Assembly (NCBI GenBank): GCA_017452565.1 | Contig: JAFTMF010000148.1 | Span: 1-15,232 of the forward strand | Length of the DNA: 15,232 nucleotides | Reading direction: 5' to 3' | DNA from: Clostridia bacterium | GTDB taxonomy: Bacteria; Bacillota; Clostridia; Oscillospirales; CAG-272 | Shown: one piece after another, positions 1 to 6,035 of the stretch | How the letters are laid out: the number at the start of each line of letters is the position of its first letter | How positions within the stretch are numbered: position 1 is the first letter of the stretch | The notes under the pieces: generated by a model | Databases searched by the model: none | The model's input: the letters and a program-made list of their open reading frames with translations, nothing else | What the model was told of the DNA's origin: nothing | Translations under genes and position numbers: made by a program

Positions 1-9
1 CACCCCCTC

Positions 10-145
10 TAGGGACCGGCGTCCCCGACGGTTCGAGAAGTAAGAAATTTTGCTTTGCTTATGACAACCTATATTCCGTATGAACGTAGTCATTTTATAA
101 CATTAGATACGTTTTTTTACGGACCGTCGAGGACGCCGGTCCCTA
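10..145. mobile_element. MITE-like element with 26-bp terminal inverted repeats
   Basis: The arms 10-35 and 120-145 are inverted copies pairing over 26 bp. There is one clear mismatch (25/130) and one G-T wobble (33/122). Both ends read inward from TAGGGAC. The 84-bp core (36-119) is AT-rich and holds no convincing ORF. No clear target-site duplication is visible. A solo copy of the same terminal module lies at 7286-7313. The size, inverted ends and lack of coding capacity suggest a non-autonomous miniature element, but each arm is also a small hairpin (GGACCG/CGGTCC), so a REP-type pair is equally possible. No transposase that could act on it is in the window. Confidence 0.55.
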
Positions 146-170
146 CAAACTAAATTCGACCCTCTCACGC

Positions 171-197
171 AAAAAGAACCCCGACCAAACGGTCGGG
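171..197 (-). terminator. Intrinsic terminator of the alpha-galactosidase gene
   Basis: Read on the minus strand, a perfect 7-bp GC-rich stem CCCGACC/GGTCGGG (180-186 with 191-197, tetraloop) is followed by the U-rich run GTTCTTTTT at 171-179. It lies 12 nt beyond the stop codon of the leftward gene. This is a textbook intrinsic terminator. Confidence 0.85.
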
Positions 198-208
198 ATT
201 CCTTCTGA

Positions 209-1780
209 TTATTCCTCAAACCAATTGAACTCCACTACTTCCCCATTGAGCAGATACCGTCTGGGTGCAGTGGTGTACTCCCAATCCAGCGGAATCAACT
301 CGTCCTCAGCTTTAGAGGCACGAGCGTAGAGCTCCTTCATCACGCCCACCTGCTCGTCGGTGAGGGTGTCGGCGGCACTGGAGATGAAGAGGGGCGTTGC
401 GGAAGAGGCGGCGAGAGTCGCCCACTGACGGTTGAGACGCCAGTCGATTCTGCCGGGCAAAAATCCTACACAGTCTGCATCGGCGGCAAAGAAGGCGTTA
501 TGCTGACACATCCGGAATGCCAGTGTGTTCACGCCCATCTGACGGGTGCGGGACCAATCGTAACCGCTGGTATCGTCGCCGGTGCGGTTGAGGTGTGCAA
601 GTCCTGCCAGCAGATGACCGATACAGTTACAGCCCAGAATCAGACACTTGCCGTCGGTAGCATCGAGGATATTTTGGTAGAAATCCTTCACAATCTCGGC
701 GGAAGTCTTCTTTTTATTATAGAAAGACCAACCGTCGCCCGTAATAAAGCGATTGCGATCCTTTCCCCACGCGCCGAACATATCAATCATAGAGAAATCG
801 TGCTTGATCAGCTCGTAGCCCCACTCGTGCACAATCTTCTCCACGTCGGCGGCAATGAACTTCGCCACCTCGGGATGGGAAGGATCGAGGAATCCCTCTC
901 TTAGGAGCTGAGGATCGTCTGCGGCCAGATTGCGCTTGTTCAGACGCCATTCGGTAGGAATCTCGGGGCGCTCGTCACGAAGGAAACGCACCCAGATACC
1001 GGGACGGACGTCCATCGCCTTGAAGGCGTCGGCAACCTTCTTCATATCGCCGTATTTTTCGTTGGGCACCCAAGGACCGGCACAGGAATTTGGCTGCCAG
1101 CCATCGTCGATGACCATAAAGGGGCGATTTATAAGCCCTTCGGACAATTTTGCCTGCAGAGAGCAGTCGGAGACGATCTCCTCGTAGGAGGAATCACCGT
1201 AGGCGTAGTACCAGTTGTTGCCGCCGTAGACCGGCTTTTCGGGGAGAAGGGGCTTTGGAGACATCACCTTGCAAAACTCCCTTGCCGCAGGATAGCTGTG
1301 GGTGTTCTCGTAGCGGCGGCTGACCACGGTGCAAACCTCCAGCTCACGGCCGCAAAGTTCTACGCCAACACCTCCGCAGCGCACATCCAGACAAAGGGTG
1401 ATCCCCTCAGTATCGCACTCCCAGCTTGCCATAGCGGAGGGCTGCACCATCACGCCGTAGCCGGAAACGGTGGTTGGAGCACCTTCAAGATGCTCCTCAC
1501 AAAGAAGGAAGTACCAAGGCATCCAGCGCTCGGCACACAGGCTGTTCCAGCCAAAGGTGCCGTAGCCGCGCTCCCAAGCATCGCCCAGCACCTTTACGGG
1601 GCGGCTGATGGAATTCTTCCAGCGCAGAGTGATCGTGCGGGGGTTCGATACGGTTGCGGTGAGATATACCATAAGGCCACCGTCTACCTCGACAAAACGG
1701 AGAGCAGCATCGTCTTTGGCTCCCTCGGGACAGTCGGAGTGGATGCGGATGGAATCGGGAATTCTGTTGATCGGATTCAT
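209..1780 (-). CDS. GH36-type alpha-galactosidase (melibiase-like)
   Basis: A 523-residue glycoside hydrolase of clan GH-D, predicted to release alpha-linked galactose from raffinose-type or galactomannan oligosaccharides. It has no signal peptide, so it is probably cytoplasmic and acts on imported sugars. Residues about 1-175 look like the N-terminal beta domain and about 180-490 like the (beta/alpha)8 barrel. FMVIDDGWQ (221-229) is the typical strand with paired Asp. IKHDF (325-329) matches the KxD nucleophile motif, with D328 as nucleophile. RTGDDTSGYDW (399-409) is where the acid/base Asp is expected (D402 or D403). Full GH36 enzymes are usually nearer 700 residues, and the C-terminal beta domain here is very short. 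The ATG at 1780 is preceded by AAAGGA at suitable spacing. The gene is monocistronic, with no transporter beside it. The family is well supported; the exact substrate is inferred. Confidence 0.85.
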   Translation of the reverse strand: MNPINRIPDSIRIHSDCPEGAKDDAALRFVEVDGGLMVYLTATVSNPRTITLRWKNSISRPVKVLGDAWERGYGTFGWNSLCAERWMPWYFLLCEEHLEGAPTTVSGYGVMVQPSAMASWECDTEGITLCLDVRCGGVGVELCGRELEVCTVVSRRYENTHSYPAAREFCKVMSPKPLLPEKPVYGGNNWYYAYGDSSYEEIVSDCSLQAKLSEGLINRPFMVIDDGWQPNSCAGPWVPNEKYGDMKKVADAFKAMDVRPGIWVRFLRDERPEIPTEWRLNKRNLAADDPQLLREGFLDPSHPEVAKFIAADVEKIVHEWGYELIKHDFSMIDMFGAWGKDRNRFITGDGWSFYNKKKTSAEIVKDFYQNILDATDGKCLILGCNCIGHLLAGLAHLNRTGDDTSGYDWSRTRQMGVNTLAFRMCQHNAFFAADADCVGFLPGRIDWRLNRQWATLAASSATPLFISSAADTLTDEQVGVMKELYARASKAEDELIPLDWEYTTAPRRYLLNGEVVEFNWFEE

Positions 1781-1817
1781 AGCAGTGATCCTTTCTGTAT
1801 CTGTTTTTCCTCATTTT

Positions 1818-1826
1818 ATCATAGCA
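1818..1826 (-). promoter_or_regulatory. Extended -10 promoter of the alpha-galactosidase gene
   Basis: The minus strand reads TGCTATGAT, an extended -10 box (TGn plus TATGAT), 37 nt before the ATG. No good -35 hexamer is present at 16-18 bp, as is usual for extended -10 promoters. The identical 9-mer occurs at 15207-15215 on the plus strand. Confidence 0.6.
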
Positions 1827-1936
1827 AATGGCAAAATACAATAGACTTTTCTCGGATTCTTTTAGATTATTCATTGCGTCGGTGCTATTTTTGTCGTTCC
1901 ATCAAAAATATTTACATTTGTTCCTCTCTCCGAATC
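1827..1936. other. Divergent intergenic stretch, nothing recognised
   Basis: AT-rich spacer between the leftward alpha-galactosidase promoter and the rightward tandem promoters of the resB operon. I see no ORF, hairpin, RNA gene or clear operator in it. Being divergent and upstream of both promoters, it is where activator sites for either gene would lie. Confidence 0.4.
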
Positions 1937-1964
1937 TTGATTTTCTCGTGCAATCTGTTATAAT
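1937..1964 (+). promoter_or_regulatory. Upstream (distal) promoter of the resB operon
   Basis: TTGATT (1937-1942), a 16-bp spacer and a perfect TATAAT (1959-1964). It lies 70 bp upstream of the stronger promoter at 2007-2035, so the operon may have two tandem sigma-A start sites. Confidence 0.5.
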
Positions 1965-2006
1965 GTATGATAGGTAAGAATTTTTCCTCGTTGCGCTACA
2001 AAGCTA

Positions 2007-2035
2007 TTGACAAATTCTTCCGTGCAGTATATAAT
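2007..2035 (+). promoter_or_regulatory. Perfect-consensus sigma-A promoter of the resB-ccsA operon
   Basis: TTGACA (2007-2012), exactly 17 bp, then TATAAT (2030-2035): a 12/12 match to consensus at ideal spacing. Transcription would start near 2042, giving a leader of about 48 nt before the ATG at 2090. AAAGGA at 2080-2085 serves as ribosome binding site. Confidence 0.85.
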
Positions 2036-2089
2036 AGATTGTACTCAATTTAATTTTGCAAAATATATGCAAAAACAGAAAGGAAATCT

Positions 2090-3637
2090 ATGAAATCCAT
2101 TCAAAAACTACATTTCGTCACCTACCTGACGCTGTTAGTACTCACCGTGATTTTGGCAATCGCATCCATCGTTGCCGCCGCCACGGGAGACATCAGCATC
2201 CTCACCGGCGGACTGACCGCGCTGGTGTTCATCGTCTTTGCGGTACTGCAGATCATCTGCCTTGCAATCTATCAGCCTGCATTCACCCCTTACAAGGTAG
2301 GCTTTTACTGTATGCACATCGGACTTTTGCTCATACTGGCAGGACTTGCCGCATTTGAGCTGGCCGGCAACGATATGACCGTACAGGTTCCCGTGTCCGA
2401 GTCGGGCGCTTACTACGATAACATCAAAAACGAGGACGGCGAGACCATTGATCTGGGCTTCGCCTTCAAAGTCACCGATTTTGCCATCGAAAAGTACGAA
2501 TCTGGAGCCGATAAATACTACCGTGCCGACGTTGCCTTCACCGATCCCACCACGCTGGCGGTGGAAAAGGATTATCTGGAGGTCAACCGCACTCTGCGGA
2601 GAAACGGCTGGAAGATTTATCTGATGGACTACAACGACGGTCTGAAAACTCTCTCGGGGCAGTACGGACTCACCGAGGATTCCTTCTATGCGGCTTATAC
2701 TGCCGGCGGTGAGGGCTCGGGCACTCAGCTGCTGAATCAGATCTACGATGATATCGCAGGCACTCGCTACAGTTATCTCCTCTATGACGAGCAAAACAGC
2801 TACTTCACCCCCCTCACCAAGGATCAGGTGGCACTGCTCACCGGCTCTCTTTGGAGCTACGTGACGGTAGAGGACGGGCTGTCCACCGTTTACATCCTGC
2901 GCAAGGACGGTGCGTTCAAGGAAACGCTCACCGCAACCGGCAATCAGATTCTCTCCCACGTGGAGACTACCTATCCCGAGGCGAGAGTCTCCTACTACTA
3001 TTACACCATCGACCGAGGCGTGGTCACTTGGCTCTATGACGAAAGCGTTGCCGAGACGACGCCCAATCCCATTGCCACCTACGGCGAGGTGTTCGCAGGC
3101 ATCCGTGAGAACGGCGAGGGCAATCTGGCAGTCTACGTGATGGCCAGAGAGGTAAAACCCGCTCACACCATCACCTCCACCGAGGGCGGCAGCACTCTGC
3201 TGGCAGAAATCACCGCAAAATGCGGCAATGAGAGCGCAGGCGTGTCCTATATGCTCTACAATGCCAAAGCCAACGGGTTCTCCCTTGCTTCCGAGGAGCA
3301 GATTGCAGCACTGGAAGGCAAAATTACCGGCTACGCTCTGAATATGGGCGATGGTGCGCTGGTGTACGTCCAGCCGCTTGCTCTGATCCTGCTGATCAAG
3401 CACGATCCCGGAGAGTACGTCACCCTCTTGGGTATGATCACGGTGATCTTGGGCGCCGTTCTGATGTGTTTGGTACGGGGCAGAAAAGCCTCCCCCGCAG
3501 GGGACTCCGACTCCCCCGTTTCTGCATCCGCCCCCTCCTCCAACCCCTCCCCCGATGCCTCCCCCGCATCGAAACCGTCCACCTCTTCCGGCGGAAAATC
3601 CTCCAAAAAGAGCAAGAATAAAGGAGGTAAAAAATGA
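2090..3637 (+). CDS. resB: ResB-like cytochrome c biogenesis membrane protein
   Basis: A 515-residue protein resembling ResB/CcsB (Ccs1), the partner of CcsA in System II cytochrome c maturation. That complex brings haem across the membrane and attaches it to CxxCH motifs. Three N-terminal membrane segments lie near 10-31, 38-61 and 72-92, the third carrying H76 in YCMHIGLLLILAG. A large extracytoplasmic domain (about 93-430) includes the ResB-like stretches GFAFKVTDF (123-131) and EVNRTLRRNGWKIYLMDYND (164-183). A final membrane segment (about 440-461) follows a KHDPG motif. The last 50 or so residues form a cytoplasmic Ser/Pro/Lys-rich tail, unusual for the family. The good SD and consensus promoter fix the start. 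The ccsA-like gene overlaps its end by 4 nt, implying coupled translation. ResA and CcdA partners are absent from the window. Confidence 0.8.
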   Translation: MKSIQKLHFVTYLTLLVLTVILAIASIVAAATGDISILTGGLTALVFIVFAVLQIICLAIYQPAFTPYKVGFYCMHIGLLLILAGLAAFELAGNDMTVQVPVSESGAYYDNIKNEDGETIDLGFAFKVTDFAIEKYESGADKYYRADVAFTDPTTLAVEKDYLEVNRTLRRNGWKIYLMDYNDGLKTLSGQYGLTEDSFYAAYTAGGEGSGTQLLNQIYDDIAGTRYSYLLYDEQNSYFTPLTKDQVALLTGSLWSYVTVEDGLSTVYILRKDGAFKETLTATGNQILSHVETTYPEARVSYYYYTIDRGVVTWLYDESVAETTPNPIATYGEVFAGIRENGEGNLAVYVMAREVKPAHTITSTEGGSTLLAEITAKCGNESAGVSYMLYNAKANGFSLASEEQIAALEGKITGYALNMGDGALVYVQPLALILLIKHDPGEYVTLLGMITVILGAVLMCLVRGRKASPAGDSDSPVSASAPSSNPSPDASPASKPSTSSGGKSSKKSKNKGGKK

Positions 3638-4410
3638 GCCCTACTTTACTGAAACTCATCGCACTCTTTGCGGCAATCTTCTACTACGGCGCACTTACCA
3701 CCGAGCTTTGGAAGAAAAAATGCCCGGTAATCCTCTCCCGCATCCTGTGGGGCATCGGATTTGCTCTGAATACGGCACTGGTGGTGAACAACTACCTGCT
3801 CAACGGCTACGTTCCCTTCGTCAGTATGTATCAGGTGCTGACCTTCCTCGGAATGTGCTTTCTGCCTATTTGGCTGCTGATGCGCTACGCCCGCGGCGGC
3901 GGATGGATGGCTCCCTACTTTATGTTTGCGGCAGGATTCGTAATGACTGGTCTCTGCTTTATGGACGCCACCTCGGTGTGGGAATTCGCTCCCGCTCTGC
4001 AGTCCCCCTTCTTCATCCCCCACGTGCTGGTGTATATGATCTCCTACTGTATGGGTGCGGTTGCATTTATCATCGCCGTTCTCTCCTATTTCAAAAAGGG
4101 CGATGACCTGAAGCGCTACGAAAACGGCATTTACGATTGCATCACCATCGTGTTCCCCTTTATGACAATGGGTATGTTCTTCGGCTCCATCTGGGCTAAC
4201 GAAATTTGGGGGCATTTCTGGTCTTGGGACACCAAAGAAAACTTCTCGCTGGTGACTTGGAGCTTGTATATGCTCTATCTCCACTTCCGCAGAAATGCCA
4301 AGCTGAAGAAATACGCCCGCATTTTTGCGCTGATCGGATTCGTGGGCATCATCTTCACCTTCCTGTTCGCCAACGTCTTCAATACCGGCAGCGTACACTC
4401 CTACTCTTGA
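3634..4410 (+). CDS. ccsA: CcsA/ResC-family cytochrome c assembly protein
   Basis: A 258-residue polytopic membrane protein of the haem-handling (CcmC/CcmF/CcsA) family. It carries the diagnostic tryptophan-rich WWD signature WANEIWGHFWSWDTKE (187-202), with W187, W192, W196, W198, D199, K201 and E202. Flanking candidate haem-ligand histidines are H130 (FFIPHVLVY) and H255 in the C-terminal HSY motif (VHSYS). Length and ending match bacterial ResC/CcsA. The start overlaps the resB stop by 4 nt and has a strong AAAGGAGG ribosome site inside the resB end, so the two subunits are probably made stoichiometrically. The family call is firm. Whether the complex matures c-type cytochromes here is inferred, since no CxxCH cytochrome gene is in view. 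Confidence 0.88.
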   Translation: MSPTLLKLIALFAAIFYYGALTTELWKKKCPVILSRILWGIGFALNTALVVNNYLLNGYVPFVSMYQVLTFLGMCFLPIWLLMRYARGGGWMAPYFMFAAGFVMTGLCFMDATSVWEFAPALQSPFFIPHVLVYMISYCMGAVAFIIAVLSYFKKGDDLKRYENGIYDCITIVFPFMTMGMFFGSIWANEIWGHFWSWDTKENFSLVTWSLYMLYLHFRRNAKLKKYARIFALIGFVGIIFTFLFANVFNTGSVHSYS

Positions 4411-4449
4411 TTGCATCCCACATAAATCCCTTTGAAAAGAGGAATTTCC

Positions 4450-5745
4450 TTGAAAAAACTGTCTTTTTCATCTCTAAAATCGCTTTCGCTTATGCTGGCT
4501 GTCTCCGCAACGGCCGCCTTGCTTAGCGGATGCACCGCTTCCATCCTTAACGAAGCACCTAATACCGACCCTCTGCAGAGTGCCAAGCCCGCAGGCAGCA
4601 TCCCTGCCCTGACCACTCCCCACTATTTTGTTCCCGGCACTCCCGAGAAGGACAATACCTACACCCCCGAATATCAGCTGACCCTTTTGGCCGATCGGGA
4701 TTTCGGCGGCGGTATATTCTTAGTCATTCAGGAGGAGGGGCTGGAAAACGCCATTTTCCCATCTGCAGATGAACTTACCGAGGTCTACGCCGATCGTCGC
4801 AACCGTCTGATCAGCCAAAAATATAACGTAGAGCTGGCTTGCATCTCCAAAACTGCCGAAGAAATCCTCGCCGATCTGGCAAAAGCCGATAAAATGGGCG
4901 AGTATTACGCCGATTTGCTGGTAGTCTCCCCCTCGCTGTTCCAACAGTTGAAGGAGAAAAAGTACCTGCAGGCGCTGGACAATATCCCCTTCTTGGAGTT
5001 GGAGTCTGCTTGTATCCGCCAAGAGGCGGTGACCGAGCTGAACAGCGGTTGGTCGGGCACCTACGGCATCTGGGGTGACGCTCTGCGCCAGCCTACCAAG
5101 GGCTACGCCGTCTATTACGACATCGAGCAAGCCGCCGCAATGGGTACACCCAACTTCTATTCCCAAGTCATAGACGGCACGTTCGATCTTGCCTCTCTGC
5201 TGGATGCCGCCTCCGAAGGAATGCTGACCTTCGACGGCAATGCTGCCGACTTCCTCTTTGCGCTGGCGGGCATCAACTCCGCCTCCGATGAAGGCAAAGC
5301 GTTACCGGAGAGCGAAGCCCACGCCGCACTGCTGGCAAAATTCGAAGAATGCCGCTACACCCCCGAAAAAGGCACCGCCAAAGATGCCTTTTTAAAGGGC
5401 GAGTCCCTCTTCTATATCGGAGAACTGGGCGATTTCGCCTCTTTTGCGCAGACGCAGCAGAAGATAGGCATCCTTCCCCTGCCTAAATACAACGCCGAGG
5501 ACGCCGACTATCCCCATTTGGTGGATCAATCGACGCTCCCCATCCTGGCTTGCCCCATTCATATGAACTCGCTGGAAGGCTCGGGCATTATGCTCTCCGC
5601 CCTCAACGCCGCTTCCTGCGATGAAATCGAGGAAATCTTCCTCCAAAGCGCAGAACCCCACGTCCGGGACAACGGCTCCGCCCTGATGCTTCCCTACTGC
5701 GTGGGTATGATCCGCTTCGACCGCAAGCTGATTTTCGGGGAATGA
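4450..5745 (+). CDS. Orphan solute-binding-type lipoprotein
   Basis: A 431-residue secreted lipoprotein. I place the start at TTG 4450, because AGAGGA (4438-4443) sits 6 nt upstream and the product then opens with a compact lipoprotein signal MKKLSF...ALLSGC (lipidated Cys28). An in-frame TTG at 4432 has no ribosome site. The mature part resembles type 1 extracellular solute-binding proteins: YAVYYDIEQAA in the middle, an ESLFYIGELGD segment, and GILPLPKYNAEDADYPH near the end, a stretch common in such proteins of Clostridia. No permease or ATPase gene is adjacent. It lies 39 nt after ccsA on the same strand and ends at a strong hairpin, so it is the third gene of the haem-handling operon. 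The ligand is unknown; a link to haem or cytochrome assembly is only a guess from position. Confidence 0.7.
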   Translation: MKKLSFSSLKSLSLMLAVSATAALLSGCTASILNEAPNTDPLQSAKPAGSIPALTTPHYFVPGTPEKDNTYTPEYQLTLLADRDFGGGIFLVIQEEGLENAIFPSADELTEVYADRRNRLISQKYNVELACISKTAEEILADLAKADKMGEYYADLLVVSPSLFQQLKEKKYLQALDNIPFLELESACIRQEAVTELNSGWSGTYGIWGDALRQPTKGYAVYYDIEQAAAMGTPNFYSQVIDGTFDLASLLDAASEGMLTFDGNAADFLFALAGINSASDEGKALPESEAHAALLAKFEECRYTPEKGTAKDAFLKGESLFYIGELGDFASFAQTQQKIGILPLPKYNAEDADYPHLVDQSTLPILACPIHMNSLEGSGIMLSALNAASCDEIEEIFLQSAEPHVRDNGSALMLPYCVGMIRFDRKLIFGE

Positions 5746-5760
5746 CGATGCCTCCGGCGG

Positions 5761-5794
5761 CCCAAGGACCCTTTTTGAAAAAAGGGTCCTTGGG
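5761..5794 (+). terminator. Strong 15-bp hairpin ending the resB operon
   Basis: A perfect stem CCCAAGGACCCTTTT with AAAAGGGTCCTTGGG (5761-5775 with 5780-5794) begins 16 nt after the lipoprotein stop codon. There is no clean U-run directly after it, so it may be a terminator, an mRNA 3'-end stabiliser or a dispersed repeat. Its position favours the first two. Confidence 0.6.
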
Positions 5795-5805
5795 AATCCC
5801 CCAAA

Positions 5806-5940
5806 AACTTTTATAAAGTCGGGCAAATACTTGCCCGACACACAAAACAAACCGCTCCGAACAACGGATTACACTAATCCAATGTTCGGAGCGATTGGTA
5901 TATCCCGCCCCGCAAGTATTTGCGGGGCTTTTCAGAAGTT
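5806..5940. repeat. 135-bp symmetric palindromic element (three nested hairpins)
   Basis: All pairings share one axis at base 5873. The outer arms 5806-5839 and 5907-5940 are inverted copies around a perfect 12-bp core GCAAATACTTGC. Each arm folds by itself (5818-5826 with 5831-5839; 5907-5915 with 5920-5928). The centre 5853-5893 is a compound hairpin: 11-bp outer stem (CGCTCCGAACA), small internal loop, 6-bp inner stem (GGATTA/TAATCC) and triloop. The element can fold as three hairpins or one long one. It lies between convergent genes. The right arm is followed by TTTTC on the plus strand and the left arm by CTTTATAAAAG on the minus strand, so it could terminate transcription both ways. Confidence 0.7.
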
Positions 5941-5954
5941 CTTTGCGTCGATCA

Positions 5955-5975
5955 GAGTTTGCCGAAGGCAAACTC
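5955..5975. repeat. Mini-palindrome, 9-bp stem with GAA triloop
   Basis: GAGTTTGCC (5955-5963), GAA loop, GGCAAACTC (5967-5975): a perfect stem in the non-coding gap downstream of both convergent genes. It shares size and triloop style with the neighbour at 5979-6001. Confidence 0.65.
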
Positions 5976-5978
5976 CAC

Positions 5979-6001
5979 GTAATTCAGCTTTGCTGAATTA
6001 C
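5979..6001. repeat. Mini-palindrome, 10-bp stem with triloop
   Basis: GTAATTCAGC (5979-5988), TTT loop, GCTGAATTAC (5992-6001): a perfect stem 3 nt after the preceding hairpin. Its reverse complement contains CAGCAAAGCTG, the same 11-base core as the hairpin in the gpsA leader (12649-12659). Confidence 0.7.
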
Positions 6002-6035
6002 AAGTCTTCTCAAGAAAGCGACCTGCCGGAGGCCG

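Noticed and set aside
1497..1874. Possible frameshifted N-terminus of the alpha-galactosidase
   Set aside because: The main frame is intact with its own ribosome site and promoter. The other frame is an overlapping shadow.
2135..3403. Long antisense open frame (422 codons) opposite resB
   Set aside because: It mirrors the codon bias of resB, has no ribosome site or promoter, and its translation resembles no family. The sense strand has clear membrane and ResB motifs.
3646..4416. Antisense open frame opposite ccsA
   Set aside because: It has no membrane character or motif, and the plus strand encodes an intact WWD-domain protein.
5746..6035. Possible CRISPR array
   Set aside because: The hairpins differ in sequence and spacing, with no constant repeat unit or uniform spacers and no cas genes.
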